Shown piece by piece: positions 17,116-26,565 of a DNA stretch of 64,000 nt. The notes beneath the pieces were generated by a model. That model searched no databases. It was not told where the DNA came from and saw only the letters and a program-made list of their open reading frames with translations. The DNA is from Bacillota bacterium (GTDB lineage Bacteria; Bacillota; Clostridia; Acetivibrionales; JAFADI01), in the NCBI GenBank assembly GCA_023424965.1, contig JAFADI010000041.1, positions 50,265 through 114,264 on the forward strand. The letters are read 5' to 3'. Numbering within the stretch: position 1 is the stretch's first letter; each line of letters starts with the position of its first letter. A program made the translations under genes and the position numbers.

Positions 17116-17168
17116 AATTGATGTCCCCCTTTATTTCCAACTGGTATCCTCGTTTCCTTATCAAGGTT

Positions 17169-19496
17169 TCAGCGCTGTGCCTCATAAACATAATTGTGCA
17201 GTCCCAGCTTTTTGTAATTCACCGTAACCGCCTTGCCGGGCTCCAGTTCAAAAGCCCTGCCATCGTTCACGATGGCCTTCAACCCGGCTGTGCCGTTTTC
17301 ATTCAGCGTAACGGTAAGAACTTCATTGTCCAGCTTCAGCCCGATTACCTCTCCTTTAAATACAAAATTCATCTGCAGGCTCTTCCAGTTCCTTGGAAGG
17401 ATGGGATTGAACCGGACGGTATCCCCTTCCGCTTCAATGCCGAAGAAGCCAAAGGCCACCACCTGCCAGGTTCCTCCGCAGGGTGCCGTGTGAAGCCCCC
17501 CAAGGTACAGGCCGCCCTTCCAGACAGGGTTTGTAGCCTCAAGGTCGATGGCCGCGCTCTTCATAAAATACCGGTAGGCGCTTTTCCCGTCTCCCACCTG
17601 CGCTGCAGCAATACCGAAGGCATTGGGACTGTCTCCCGAGCCGTGCTCGCATCGCAAGTTATAGTAATCGAAGGTGGCCTTCCTCACCACAGGATGGTAG
17701 TCGTGCTTGAACATCACCAGGGCCTGGACGGTATCCGCCTGCTTGATGATCTGGGTGTGTGTGGCGGGTCCGATGGGATAGCCGTGGTATTCTTCCTTTA
17801 CCTTTATCCGTGTCTTTTTGAATTCCTCCACTGTGATGTCCTCCAACTGGAAGTAGCCCTCATGCTGCTCGACGACCATTCTGTCGTCCTCTCTGTTGAT
17901 GAACAGCTTATTGCTTACATCCTGCCAGTACTCCAGCTCCTCCTGTCTAAGGCCGATTCTCTTCATGACGCCTTTGAGAACGGCAGGGGCTTCAACGCCG
18001 AAGGAATCAACGCATTCCAGCCCTTTGTCAAGGACGTACTTGGCCATCTTGTTGGTGTAATGGTTGTTCTGTACCTCTTCATGGTATTCGTCAGGGCAGG
18101 TGGTGTGGACGATTTCGTACCTGTCCCTGTGCTTTTTATAGTAAACCAGGGAAGCAAAGAACCTTGCCACCTGAAGGGTCATTTCCAGTCCGCAATTGTA
18201 AATATAGTCCATGTCTCCCGTCACGCTGTAATACTGCCAGACGGCATAAATCACGTCTGCCGCGATGTGGTACTGCCTGTCTCCGTAGTAGTTCCTGAGG
18301 GGCTTGCCGCTGAATACGTCCGTCTGTACAAACTTCTTGGTGGCCTCTTCTCCTGTGTCAAGACTTTCCCAGGCGTAGAAAGCTCCCTCATAGCCCTCGT
18401 CCCTGGCCTTCTTCAAGGCGTGTGCCAGGCAATTGTACCTGTATGTCAGGTGGTTTTTGGCATACCGGGGGAAAAGGTAAGCAAAGTACGGGAAGGCATA
18501 GGTATCCACCTCCCAGAAAATGGCCCCCTTGTAAGTCTGGGCCGAAAGCATCCTGGAGGGTGTAAAGCCGTAGTCATAGTCCTTCGGCACGCTGGTCAGG
18601 AGGATGTGGAGGTTGAACCGCATGTACTTCTGGGCCTTTTCATCCCCTTCGATCACCACGTCCGTCAATTCCCAGTGCCTTTTCAGTGCGGCGCTGTGGG
18701 ACAGGAACAGCTCGTCGAATTTGAGCTCCTCCGCCGCCGCCTCCATGGCATCCACTTCCGCATCCTGGGAATCCCTGCTGGTGAAGAGATGTCCGATGTT
18801 CTCACAAACCGCGGTCTGGCCCTTTCCAATCGTGAAGCGGTATTCCCCCCTTATGGCTTTTTCACTCTTTTCCGCAGCCCCACATCCGGCGGCTTTCCCG
18901 TCTACCTCCAGCGATATCCGGTTTGACGCTGCCACAACATATTTATGCTGCTGGGTATTGGCTCTCAGATAGAAGCCCTTGGCGGCTTCTCCGCATGCGA
19001 TGTTCTCCAGATGGGGCCCGTTGCTGTCGTACACGTCCGCATCGATTCCGAATTTATACGCTACTTCCGCATTTTCACCCAGACACCTGAGCTCGCTTTT
19101 CCAGGCTGCCGTATTCCTCCGGTCGTAGCACACGATCCTCTCATGCTTTACCTGGAACCTCTTCCCTTTTTTGCTTTTCCAGACATATTGCAAAGTTAGC
19201 TTTGCGCAATACATGTCAAGGCATGCTTTAAAAGCTTCCGTATTGTCGTCCTTAAGTTCCACCTTCTCGCCGTCTACGCAAAATTCGCTGTACCAGTAAT
19301 TGGGCTGGTTGATAATTTCCTTCCACTTTTCCCCCACCTGGTCATAGATGCCAATAACCAGGATGGACGAGTCTTTGCTTTCAAACATCTCAGGAAAATA
19401 CCCCTTTACCCCCATATAGCCATTTGCGATGGTCAGCAGGTGTACTCTATTATAAAAATCATTTTTTTCAAGCTCAATCAACCATTCTTTTTTCAT
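17169..19496 (-). CDS. Glycoside hydrolase family 65 protein with atypical active-site motifs
   Basis: A 775-residue GH65 protein of standard length and cytoplasmic (no signal peptide). Domains: beta-sandwich about 1-270, (alpha/alpha)6 barrel about 290-680, short beta tail. The general acid appears to be Glu470 in CPDEYHEEVQNNHYTN; most members read GPDE. The KQADT loop, part of the phosphate or substrate pocket, is present. The usual FWDTE motif near the -1 subsite is replaced by FWEVD, and the HxSSLS phosphate loop reads HGSGDSPNAFG. It may therefore be a phosphorylase of new specificity or a hydrolase. Known members act on alpha-glucosidic disaccharides (kojibiose, nigerose, maltose, glucosyl-rhamnose). 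The ribosome site AGGAG precedes the ATG. Confidence 0.87.
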   Translation of the reverse strand: MKKEWLIELEKNDFYNRVHLLTIANGYMGVKGYFPEMFESKDSSILVIGIYDQVGEKWKEIINQPNYWYSEFCVDGEKVELKDDNTEAFKACLDMYCAKLTLQYVWKSKKGKRFQVKHERIVCYDRRNTAAWKSELRCLGENAEVAYKFGIDADVYDSNGPHLENIACGEAAKGFYLRANTQQHKYVVAASNRISLEVDGKAAGCGAAEKSEKAIRGEYRFTIGKGQTAVCENIGHLFTSRDSQDAEVDAMEAAAEELKFDELFLSHSAALKRHWELTDVVIEGDEKAQKYMRFNLHILLTSVPKDYDYGFTPSRMLSAQTYKGAIFWEVDTYAFPYFAYLFPRYAKNHLTYRYNCLAHALKKARDEGYEGAFYAWESLDTGEEATKKFVQTDVFSGKPLRNYYGDRQYHIAADVIYAVWQYYSVTGDMDYIYNCGLEMTLQVARFFASLVYYKKHRDRYEIVHTTCPDEYHEEVQNNHYTNKMAKYVLDKGLECVDSFGVEAPAVLKGVMKRIGLRQEELEYWQDVSNKLFINREDDRMVVEQHEGYFQLEDITVEEFKKTRIKVKEEYHGYPIGPATHTQIIKQADTVQALVMFKHDYHPVVRKATFDYYNLRCEHGSGDSPNAFGIAAAQVGDGKSAYRYFMKSAAIDLEATNPVWKGGLYLGGLHTAPCGGTWQVVAFGFFGIEAEGDTVRFNPILPRNWKSLQMNFVFKGEVIGLKLDNEVLTVTLNENGTAGLKAIVNDGRAFELEPGKAVTVNYKKLGLHNYVYEAQR

Positions 19497-19542
19497 AATG
19501 CTCTCCTCCTGTCTGGTCCTTTCTCTTCCGTGGTTTTGCTTA

Positions 19543-20379
19543 CTAGCCCTTTACTGCGGCACCTACCGTCAACGCCTTTTCCACCTGTTCACCCATAATG
19601 AGGTAAACAATGATCATGGGGATACTGGCCATCACCATTGCGGCTCCCATGGGACCCCAATTGGTGGCAAACTGTCCTGTAAATTGCAGCAGCCCCGTAG
19701 GCAGCGTCTTAAGCTTCTGATCCGTAACCAGGATCAGCGCCATGGTATATTCATTCCATACATTCAAGAAGGCAAAAATCGTTGTCGTGGCGATCGCAGG
19801 TTTAATGAGGGGTACAATAATCTGAACAAAGGTCCTGTAGATGCTGGCGCCGTCAATAAAGGCCGACTCCTCCATCTCCATGGGAATGGTCCTGAAAAAT
19901 CCATAGAATATTAAGATGGAAAAGGACAAATTGAACGCAATATAAGGAATAATCAATGCGAAATAGGTATTTCCAAACCCCATTTGCTTCACTGTAACCG
20001 CCAGGGGGATCATGATAACCTGCATGGGAATAAACAGGCCGAGCATCATGTAGGTCCGCACCGCACCCTTGAACTTCCATGTCAGCCTTGCAGCCGCGTA
20101 GGAAAAGCCCAGTGAAAATATCAAAATAAAAATAACGGAGCCAAAGGAAACGATGACGCTGTTTTTAAAGAAAAGGGCGATATTGAATTGGTTAATGGCG
20201 GCAATATAGTTGTCTATCCTCATGGGGAAAGGGAATCCGAAAGGATTTTTGTAGAATATCTCGTCATTATCCTTTAGAGAAAAAAACAGCATATAGATTA
20301 ATGGGTATAAAGAAATCACACAGTAGATCCATAAAAATGATTGAAGCAATATGCTTTTTAACTTTTCGAAGCCTTTCAT
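19543..20379 (-). CDS. ABC sugar transporter permease, MalG/UgpE type
   Basis: A 278-residue inner-membrane permease with six predicted membrane segments. The cytoplasmic EAA loop is seen as MEESAFIDGASIYRTFVQIIVPLIKP, which docks the ATPase. An N-terminal region YPLIYMLFFSLKD is typical of MalG-type (CUT1) permeases. It starts at an ATG behind GGAGG, 17 bases after the partner permease. It imports an oligosaccharide with the neighbouring permease and lipoprotein; no ATPase gene is nearby. Confidence 0.92.
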   Translation of the reverse strand: MKGFEKLKSILLQSFLWIYCVISLYPLIYMLFFSLKDNDEIFYKNPFGFPFPMRIDNYIAAINQFNIALFFKNSVIVSFGSVIFILIFSLGFSYAAARLTWKFKGAVRTYMMLGLFIPMQVIMIPLAVTVKQMGFGNTYFALIIPYIAFNLSFSILIFYGFFRTIPMEMEESAFIDGASIYRTFVQIIVPLIKPAIATTTIFAFLNVWNEYTMALILVTDQKLKTLPTGLLQFTGQFATNWGPMGAAMVMASIPMIIVYLIMGEQVEKALTVGAAVKG

Positions 20380-20396
20380 TCCTCACACCTCCTTCA

Positions 20397-21281
20397 CTAA
20401 TAAGTAATATTTTCGCGGGCGACAAACCTGTTTATAAGCATTGTGACAAGCAGGCACTGGATGACAAGCAGTACGGCAATTGCACAGCCATAGCCGTATT
20501 GGTCCATTTTGAAGGCCGCCCTGTACATGAAGTAGGTCAGTGAATAGGTGGCGGTTCCCGGCCCCCCCTTGGTCATGATGGACATGTGTCCGAAGGCGTT
20601 CAGACCTCCCAGGAAAGCGAAAAGCAGCGTAATCTTGTAGGTCTCCGCCATGAGGGGAATTGTCACTTTCAGATGGGTCTGCAGCGCCGTTGCACCGTCA
20701 ATGATCGCCGCTTCAAAATAATGCTCCGGGATGGATTTGGCCGCTGCATAAATCAGCGCCAATTGGTACCCCATGTATTGCCAGGAGCAGGTAATGGTAA
20801 TGGCGATAATGGACGCTTTGCCCATGCTTGACAGCCAATCCTGCCGGTACGACAGGCCCAGAACCTCAAATATTTTATTGAAGAGTCCAAACTCCGGATT
20901 ATACATTGAAGACCAGAGCGTACACACAACGGTCACCGACAATACGACGGGAATAAAATAGGATCTTCTTAAAAAGTTCTTGCCGAACAGGTCCTTCTTC
21001 AGCATCATCAATGCGAAGAAAGTGGCTAAAGAAAGCTGGAATACAGTCTGTATTACAGCAAATATAAATCCGTTAAACAAGGAAGTATATAAAATTTCAT
21101 CTTTCATAAGATTCTTGAAGTTTTCAATAAAGATGAACGTTCCCGGCAGTATTCCATCCCATTCATAGAAGCTCATAAATAATGTCCTGAGCAAGGGATA
21201 TATAACAATAATGGTGAATACCGCAACCGCCGGGAGTGTAAATATGATTACAGCCTTCCAATTTGTCCTGAAGCTCTTCAT
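20397..21281 (-). CDS. ABC sugar transporter permease, MalF/UgpA type
   Basis: A 294-residue CUT1 permease with about six membrane segments. The first ends near residue 30 (VAVFTIIVIYPLL). The EAA loop is PEHYFEAAIIDGATALQTHLKVTIPLM. The block GGPGTATYSLTYFMYR near the C terminus is characteristic of MalF/UgpA proteins. It is co-transcribed between the binding protein and the MalG-type permease. Confidence 0.92.
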   Translation of the reverse strand: MKSFRTNWKAVIIFTLPAVAVFTIIVIYPLLRTLFMSFYEWDGILPGTFIFIENFKNLMKDEILYTSLFNGFIFAVIQTVFQLSLATFFALMMLKKDLFGKNFLRRSYFIPVVLSVTVVCTLWSSMYNPEFGLFNKIFEVLGLSYRQDWLSSMGKASIIAITITCSWQYMGYQLALIYAAAKSIPEHYFEAAIIDGATALQTHLKVTIPLMAETYKITLLFAFLGGLNAFGHMSIMTKGGPGTATYSLTYFMYRAAFKMDQYGYGCAIAVLLVIQCLLVTMLINRFVARENITY

Positions 21282-21377
21282 GCTACCTTCCCACCTCGAT
21301 TAAGCTTCTTAAAGAAACACACTCCGGTTTTACTCGGAGCGCGTCTCTTTACAAAGCTATTATTTTTGTTCTTGCAG

Positions 21378-22733
21378 CTATTTGCTTGACTCCTGCAGCT
21401 TGTCGCATGCTTTGATGAAATCTTCGGCACTCATTCCGGCAACCATCTTCTGGAGAAGCTCGCCAAAGCCTGTTCCGAACTTCGGATTCGGCAGAGAATG
21501 GGCAACAGAGCTCTTGATGATGTAACTGCCCTTGTTTGCCAGAAGCTTTTTCGTCATCGGAGCCATTGACTTCTCGGGTGTTAATCCGTCCGTGGGAACA
21601 GCACAGTCGGTCCTGCTGTTTTTTACATAATTGCCTTTTGAAATATATTCTGCAAGCAGCGCAGCTACTTTTACAGCCTCTTCCTGATTCTTGACCTTGG
21701 CAGATACTGCGATACCGCCTAATTCGGAAGCACCCGGCATGGCATAGAGGTTGTCATTTTCATGGCCGGGGTCGGTTGTAGGCCAGTTGTCGATGAAGTC
21801 AACTTTATCTCCGAGTGCTTCGGTAGCACCGGCTATTTCCCATTCTCCATTTAAGAACATGGGGCATTTTCCTGATTCGAACATCGTCCTTGCGGTATCA
21901 TAGTCGGCAGCGGTAGCGCCCTTCTGGAACACGCCGGCTTTGATCAGTTCCGTCATCTTTTCGATGGCAGGTCTGAAGTCGGAGGCCTTTTTCGTACCGT
22001 TTGAGAGAGCAACCATGCCTTCGGGATCGATCTTGGTGGCAAAGGCATCAAAGTATGCGCCGATGGGCCAGGCTTCCTTTGCAAATATAGGCCAGGGAGT
22101 GATTCCCTTTGCTACGAAGCCTTTAACAGCTGCCAGCAATTCAGGGTAGTTTGTGGGAACCTTTATGCCATTCTTTTCGAACATTTCCTTGTTGTAGTAC
22201 AGTAAGTCCACTCCGCCGGCGTTGATGGGGAATGCCCAGCACTGCTTGTCTTTATAGAACACCTCGGTGTCCATTACACTCTTAATATATTTCTTTCCCA
22301 GTCCTGTGCTGTCCAGCGCGCCGGTAAGGTTGACGATACTCTTGGAGTTGATGGCCGCGTCAAAATGCATGGGCGATATGAGGAAAAAGTCAGGAAGGTC
22401 GCCTGTTGCAATCCTTGCTTTTAAGGAATCACCATTGTCATTCAACTGGGGTTCGATTTCAAACTTAACATTCGGCATAAGCTTTGCAATTTCTTGCACT
22501 GCCCAATCCGTAGGAGCCTTTTCATCATCGGTGGAATAGTGTATTCTGAGCTTATAGGTAACAGCAGCCGCTTCTTTGTTTTCTTCCTTCTTTTCCGGTT
22601 CCTTTGCGGTATCGGCAGCCGGAACTTTCGTATCCTCTGCCGCAGGAGCCTTTGATCCGCCGCAGGCTGCTAACGTTAACAGCATTGCCATTGATACAAC
22701 CAGGCAAACTAACTTCATAAGTCTTTTTGACAT
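21378..22733 (-). CDS. ABC sugar-binding lipoprotein
   Basis: A 451-residue family 1 solute-binding protein. The signal peptide ends in lipobox TLAAC (Cys24), followed by a Lys/Glu/Ala-rich flexible linker to about residue 60. It has the typical WAFPINAGGVDLLYYNKEMFEKNGI segment and an aromatic-rich C-lobe. It should sit on the outer membrane face and deliver oligosaccharides to the two permeases downstream. It has an ideal GGGAGG ribosome site and its own upstream -10 element in the 247-base gap after yesN, so it is probably the first gene induced by the YesMN pair. Confidence 0.92.
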   Translation of the reverse strand: MSKRLMKLVCLVVSMAMLLTLAACGGSKAPAAEDTKVPAADTAKEPEKKEENKEAAAVTYKLRIHYSTDDEKAPTDWAVQEIAKLMPNVKFEIEPQLNDNGDSLKARIATGDLPDFFLISPMHFDAAINSKSIVNLTGALDSTGLGKKYIKSVMDTEVFYKDKQCWAFPINAGGVDLLYYNKEMFEKNGIKVPTNYPELLAAVKGFVAKGITPWPIFAKEAWPIGAYFDAFATKIDPEGMVALSNGTKKASDFRPAIEKMTELIKAGVFQKGATAADYDTARTMFESGKCPMFLNGEWEIAGATEALGDKVDFIDNWPTTDPGHENDNLYAMPGASELGGIAVSAKVKNQEEAVKVAALLAEYISKGNYVKNSRTDCAVPTDGLTPEKSMAPMTKKLLANKGSYIIKSSVAHSLPNPKFGTGFGELLQKMVAGMSAEDFIKACDKLQESSK

Positions 22734-22833
22734 TTTGAAATCCTCCCTGTAAATTTTAATTTAAGGATTGAATCGTTATAAAGAATAGTTACCGATAACC
22801 TTCATGTGAGATTTTGTCTAGCGCTATGGTTTC

Positions 22834-22839
22834 ATTATA
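22834..22839 (-). promoter_or_regulatory. -10 element (TATAAT) before the binding-protein gene
   Basis: TATAAT lies about 100 bases before the start at 22733. The hexamer 17 bases upstream (TTCCAA) is a weak -35, typical of AraC-type activated promoters. A TAGCGCTA palindrome lies just downstream. The gap 22734-22980 holds no gene. Confidence 0.45.
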
Positions 22840-22980
22840 AGGCTTTAAGATTGCCCTTGGAATGTAATAATCGGGAAAGATGTGTAATTTTCGAGAATGA
22901 TTTTGCCATATTCAGGATATGTCATGAAAAGAAGGCTTCCATTCTCTGAAAGCCCCCTGGGTTCACATCCCGTCAGGTCC

Positions 22981-24579
22981 CTAATTGTTTTTCTTGACGC
23001 TGTATTCACTTGGGGAAATGCCAAAATGCTTTTTAAAGCATTTGCTGAAGTATCCCGGATCACTGTAGCCCACTCTTTCTGAAATGTCTGCCAGCTTTAA
23101 ATTTTCGTTATTAAGGAGTTCTTTTGCTTTCTGCATCCTTATATTTGTGATGAAATCTATCACCGTTGTGTCCAGTTCCCTGGCAAAAACCTTTCTGATA
23201 TAGCTGGAATCAAGGTAGATGTTCCGGGCGATTTTTTCCACGCTCAGGTCACTGTCCATATAGTTCTGCTTGATATAGTCGATTACGCTGTCCACGATTT
23301 TTGCAGCCCTTGTGGTCCTGCCTTCGCTGAAGCTCTCGGCGGTCTTCTCAAAAATTTCTGCCAGCCAGTCAAAAGAATCCTCCAGGGAGGTTTTGTTTTT
23401 TATTTCAGAGAAGGGCGAAAAGCCTTCTCCCAAAACACGTTCGATGTTCCCCCCCATTTCCGTTATGTAGGAAAGGCATATTGAGGCCAATCCCATGATA
23501 ATGGTATAGGCATAGTCAACAGACACCCTGTTTTCTTTTATATATTTCATCACCTGCTCAAGCCCGCTGCGGACCTCATCCAGCTCATTCATACGGAGAG
23601 CCATGAGAATCTTGTCATTGAGCTCGATTCTATAGAACCCGGGTTTCCGGTTGTTGTCAAGCAGCGAGGCATACTCAATGACACCCCCGGAGCCTTCTAC
23701 CGTCTTGTTCTGTAAAGACAGCACCGTTTCCATATAGGATTTTCTTATGTCTTTAAAGCTGTAAGCCGGCATACCGATCCCCACAGTGACCGTAAACTTG
23801 AAATACCTTTTTACAAAATTGCAAAGCTTTTGATAGGAATCCGTATTGAATTTCCGCATGGATTCTTCATCCTTAAAATTATTGACGGAAATGATCCTTC
23901 CTCCCGGTCCGTTAAAAATGAGGTGTTTTCCATCCGGCGCCGCCATTTCACCCAGTACGTTGGAAACTGCAAACTTCCACAGGTTTATTTCCCCCGCGTC
24001 CGTCCACAGCTGGTACATGTTGTCTATTTCAACCGCCGCAACCGTAAAGAAAGCTGAAGCAATATCGATTCCAAACCGCTTTAAGATTCTAAGCGTCTCA
24101 TCGTCTCTGGCGTCATATTCATCGCCGATCAGCACATTCAAAAACCTTTCCCGGAAAAAAGAGGCATCGTCTCTGGCCTGCTCCTCCTCTTCACGTTTTT
24201 TTTGCAGCCTGACCTTCAGCTTGATCAATGTAGACAGCAATTCCTCCTTCCTGAAGGGCTTGAGCACATAGTCCTCCACCCCCAGCTGCAAGGCCCTCCT
24301 GGCATACTCAAACTCGCTGTGCCCTGTGATAAGTACGACAGCCGTATCCTTGCACCTCACTTTAATCTTTTCGGTGAGCGTAATGCCATTCATTAAGGGC
24401 ATATTGATGTCAAGGAGGGCAATATCCGGCATATTTTGAGACGCCATGTCCAGGGCCTCTACTCCGTTTCTGGCCTCCCCGCTTATTTCGAAGCCGTATT
24501 CCTCCCATTTGATTGCCTTCCTGAGATAATCCCTGAATTTGGGTTCATCGTCGGCGATAAGAATTTTAAATAATTTCAT
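22981..24579 (-). CDS. YesN-type response regulator (receiver + AraC DNA-binding domain)
   Basis: A 532-residue response regulator. The receiver domain spans 1-120 with the acidic pair in ILIADDEP, the phospho-acceptor Asp in PDIALLDINMPLMNGI, and the conserved Lys in VLKPF. A long middle domain (about 130-425) precedes the double helix-turn-helix AraC domain (about 430-530, ending near YSDPGYFSKCFKKHFGISPSEY). It starts one base after the kinase stop (TAG, G, ATG at 24579); a GTG at 24588 would add three residues. It is phosphorylated by the adjacent YesM-type kinase and probably activates the downstream transporter and glycosidase genes. Confidence 0.92.
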   Translation of the reverse strand: MKLFKILIADDEPKFRDYLRKAIKWEEYGFEISGEARNGVEALDMASQNMPDIALLDINMPLMNGITLTEKIKVRCKDTAVVLITGHSEFEYARRALQLGVEDYVLKPFRKEELLSTLIKLKVRLQKKREEEEQARDDASFFRERFLNVLIGDEYDARDDETLRILKRFGIDIASAFFTVAAVEIDNMYQLWTDAGEINLWKFAVSNVLGEMAAPDGKHLIFNGPGGRIISVNNFKDEESMRKFNTDSYQKLCNFVKRYFKFTVTVGIGMPAYSFKDIRKSYMETVLSLQNKTVEGSGGVIEYASLLDNNRKPGFYRIELNDKILMALRMNELDEVRSGLEQVMKYIKENRVSVDYAYTIIMGLASICLSYITEMGGNIERVLGEGFSPFSEIKNKTSLEDSFDWLAEIFEKTAESFSEGRTTRAAKIVDSVIDYIKQNYMDSDLSVEKIARNIYLDSSYIRKVFARELDTTVIDFITNIRMQKAKELLNNENLKLADISERVGYSDPGYFSKCFKKHFGISPSEYSVKKNN

Positions 24580-24580
24580 C

Positions 24581-26374
24581 CTACGCACCCCCGTACTTTT
24601 TGGGTATCAAAATGGTTACCACCGTGCCTTCATTGGGTTTGCTGTCAACCTTCAGCCCATATTCTTCTCCGAAATAAAGCTTTATCCGTTCATTAACACT
24701 CTTCAACCCGAAGGAATCTCTTGAATCCTGGCTGTCGGCCGAAAAGACAATCTTTTCAAATTTGTCCTCCGGCATTCCCACCCCATCATCGGCAACCTTC
24801 AGTATGACATACTTTGGGTCCGTGTAGCCGCTTATTATGATCTTGCCCGGGCAGTCCTTGGGTTTCAAGCCATGATAGATGGAGTTTTCAACCAATGGCT
24901 GCAGGGTCATTTTCAAAATCTGATACTCCAGAACATCACCGTCCACTTCAATGCAAAAATCTAAAATATCAGAGTACCTTGCTTTTTGTATAAATAAATA
25001 ATCCTGCACATTTTTCAGTTCGTCCCGGATGCTGATAATTTCCCTTCCCTTGCTCAACGAAACTCTGTAGTAATCAGCCAGAGCCTTTGTCGTCTCTGAG
25101 GCTTCCGAAACATTTCCCATTTCGCAAAGGACATAGATTAAATCCAGGGAGTTATACAGAAAATGGGGCTTTATCTGTGATTGGATCAAGGCAAGCTCGT
25201 ATTCCCTTTTTTTCTTCTGTTCCACTTTTACCGTATTCAAAAGCTCTTTTACTTTTATAATCATTTCATTAAAAACCGAGCCGAGAATTCCTACTTCATC
25301 ATTGGAATTCACCTCGCAGGTGATCTCCAGGTTGCCGTTTTTCACCTCTTTCGCCGCTTTTGTCAATCGGAATACGGGATTGGTGATGAACCTTGACAGG
25401 AAAACCGCTCCCCCAAAAGCCACGATAACGCAGATTACCCCCACCAGAGCAATGATGATGGAGTTTATATAGGTTTCACCCGTCAAGGCCTTGACAGGCG
25501 TCTGGTTGATGAGCTTCCAGCCCAGGCCTTTAATGGGGCTGGATGTGAGCAATTGGGTTTGCCTGTCAATGGTCAATTCTATCGTTGACGTATCGCCCTT
25601 TCTGATCCAGCGCCGCAGGTCTTCATTTCCAATAGGCTCAAGCAAATCCTTCTTATTTAACGACGAAATTACCTTTCCGTCATTATCAAGGATGTAATAG
25701 CTTTTGCCGTCATGATCCCCTGTGCCCGGAAAAATGGAAGAGATGGTGTTCTCGCTGATGTTCATTACCAGAAATCCGATGGTTTCGCCCGTATCAATGT
25801 TTATAACCTTTTTCGCAATGGTGACAATGGGCGTTCTGCTGTCTACAACCAGGTAATCCCTCCTGTGCATGGAAAACCATACGTTGTCCGGAGGCCCTTC
25901 CCGGCTGATGGTTTTGATGAGCTCCGTTTGCAGGATGTTTCCTGCATTCACGGTCATCTTTGTATCGGGACTTATGATATTGGAATAGATGTCAATGAAG
26001 GCCGCCGACTGTATTTCTCTAAATGCCCTGGTATTGTAAGTGATTGCTCCCAATATCTTGTTTATGGGTGGAATATTGTACTGCGTATCGGTGCCTGTCT
26101 CCACATCCATTTCCTGATAAATCTTGTAGATGTCCTTTGTGAGCATGCTGGTACAGGTATCGGCATTTGAAATAACACTGTCCACCCGCATTACGATCAG
26201 TTTTGATTCATCCGCAATGTTCTTTTTTGTCTTATCGATAATGGAGGTTGTAAATATATAGTTTGACGTGTAAATCACGATAAAAAGCGGGATTACAATA
26301 AGCGGGATATAAACGGCGGTAATTTTGTTCCTTATCAGCATGTTCCTGTATCTTGACAGAAATTTTGAAATCAC
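24581..26374 (-). CDS. YesM-type sensor histidine kinase
   Basis: A 597-residue membrane sensor kinase. One membrane helix lies at about 17-40, an extracellular dCache-like sensor at about 40-300 and a second helix at about 305-330. A HAMP segment follows to about 385. The His_kinase domain of the LytS/YesM group has the phospho-acceptor His in QSQIKPHFLYNSLDLI. The ATPase domain has LVENSIYHG (N box) and DDGVGM (G1). It starts at GTG 26374 behind GGGAGG. It presumably senses an extracellular sugar or transporter state and phosphorylates the YesN regulator encoded right after it. Confidence 0.92.
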   Translation of the reverse strand: MISKFLSRYRNMLIRNKITAVYIPLIVIPLFIVIYTSNYIFTTSIIDKTKKNIADESKLIVMRVDSVISNADTCTSMLTKDIYKIYQEMDVETGTDTQYNIPPINKILGAITYNTRAFREIQSAAFIDIYSNIISPDTKMTVNAGNILQTELIKTISREGPPDNVWFSMHRRDYLVVDSRTPIVTIAKKVINIDTGETIGFLVMNISENTISSIFPGTGDHDGKSYYILDNDGKVISSLNKKDLLEPIGNEDLRRWIRKGDTSTIELTIDRQTQLLTSSPIKGLGWKLINQTPVKALTGETYINSIIIALVGVICVIVAFGGAVFLSRFITNPVFRLTKAAKEVKNGNLEITCEVNSNDEVGILGSVFNEMIIKVKELLNTVKVEQKKKREYELALIQSQIKPHFLYNSLDLIYVLCEMGNVSEASETTKALADYYRVSLSKGREIISIRDELKNVQDYLFIQKARYSDILDFCIEVDGDVLEYQILKMTLQPLVENSIYHGLKPKDCPGKIIISGYTDPKYVILKVADDGVGMPEDKFEKIVFSADSQDSRDSFGLKSVNERIKLYFGEEYGLKVDSKPNEGTVVTILIPKKYGGA

Positions 26375-26411
26375 GTCTGCTTACCTCCCATTCTGATAAT
26401 TCGACATAAAA

Positions 26412-26440
26412 AGTATACTGCATTTTAAATTACAAATCAA
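26412..26440 (-). promoter_or_regulatory. Sigma-A-type promoter of the yesM operon
   Basis: TTGATT (26435-26440, minus strand) and TATACT (26412-26417) are separated by exactly 17 bases, about 38 bases before the GTG start at 26374. This is a good constitutive promoter for the kinase and regulator, in contrast to the -35-poor promoters before transporter genes. Confidence 0.65.
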
Positions 26441-26491
26441 ATGTGCTTTCTTGAACTCTCCCAGCCCTCAAACCCACACGCATCCTGCAGC

Positions 26492-26528
26492 AAAATCCGG
26501 AGGAGGCCCATGGCCTCCTCCGGATTTT
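26492..26528 (-). terminator. Intrinsic terminator after GH-A paralog 3
   Basis: A perfect 17-bp stem, AAAATCCGGAGGAGGCC / GGCCTCCTCCGGATTTT, with a three-base loop. It lies 38 bases after the stop at 26566 and before the yesM promoter. It separates the GH-A gene from the operon. Confidence 0.88.
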
Positions 26529-26565
26529 CAAACTGTACTTTCAAGGATTCCTTATAAATTTTATT

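Noticed and set aside
17118..18926. 602-residue open frame opposite the GH65 gene
   Set aside because: It is antisense to a well-supported GH65 gene, has no recognisable motif or ribosome site, and its composition mirrors the reverse codons of GH65.
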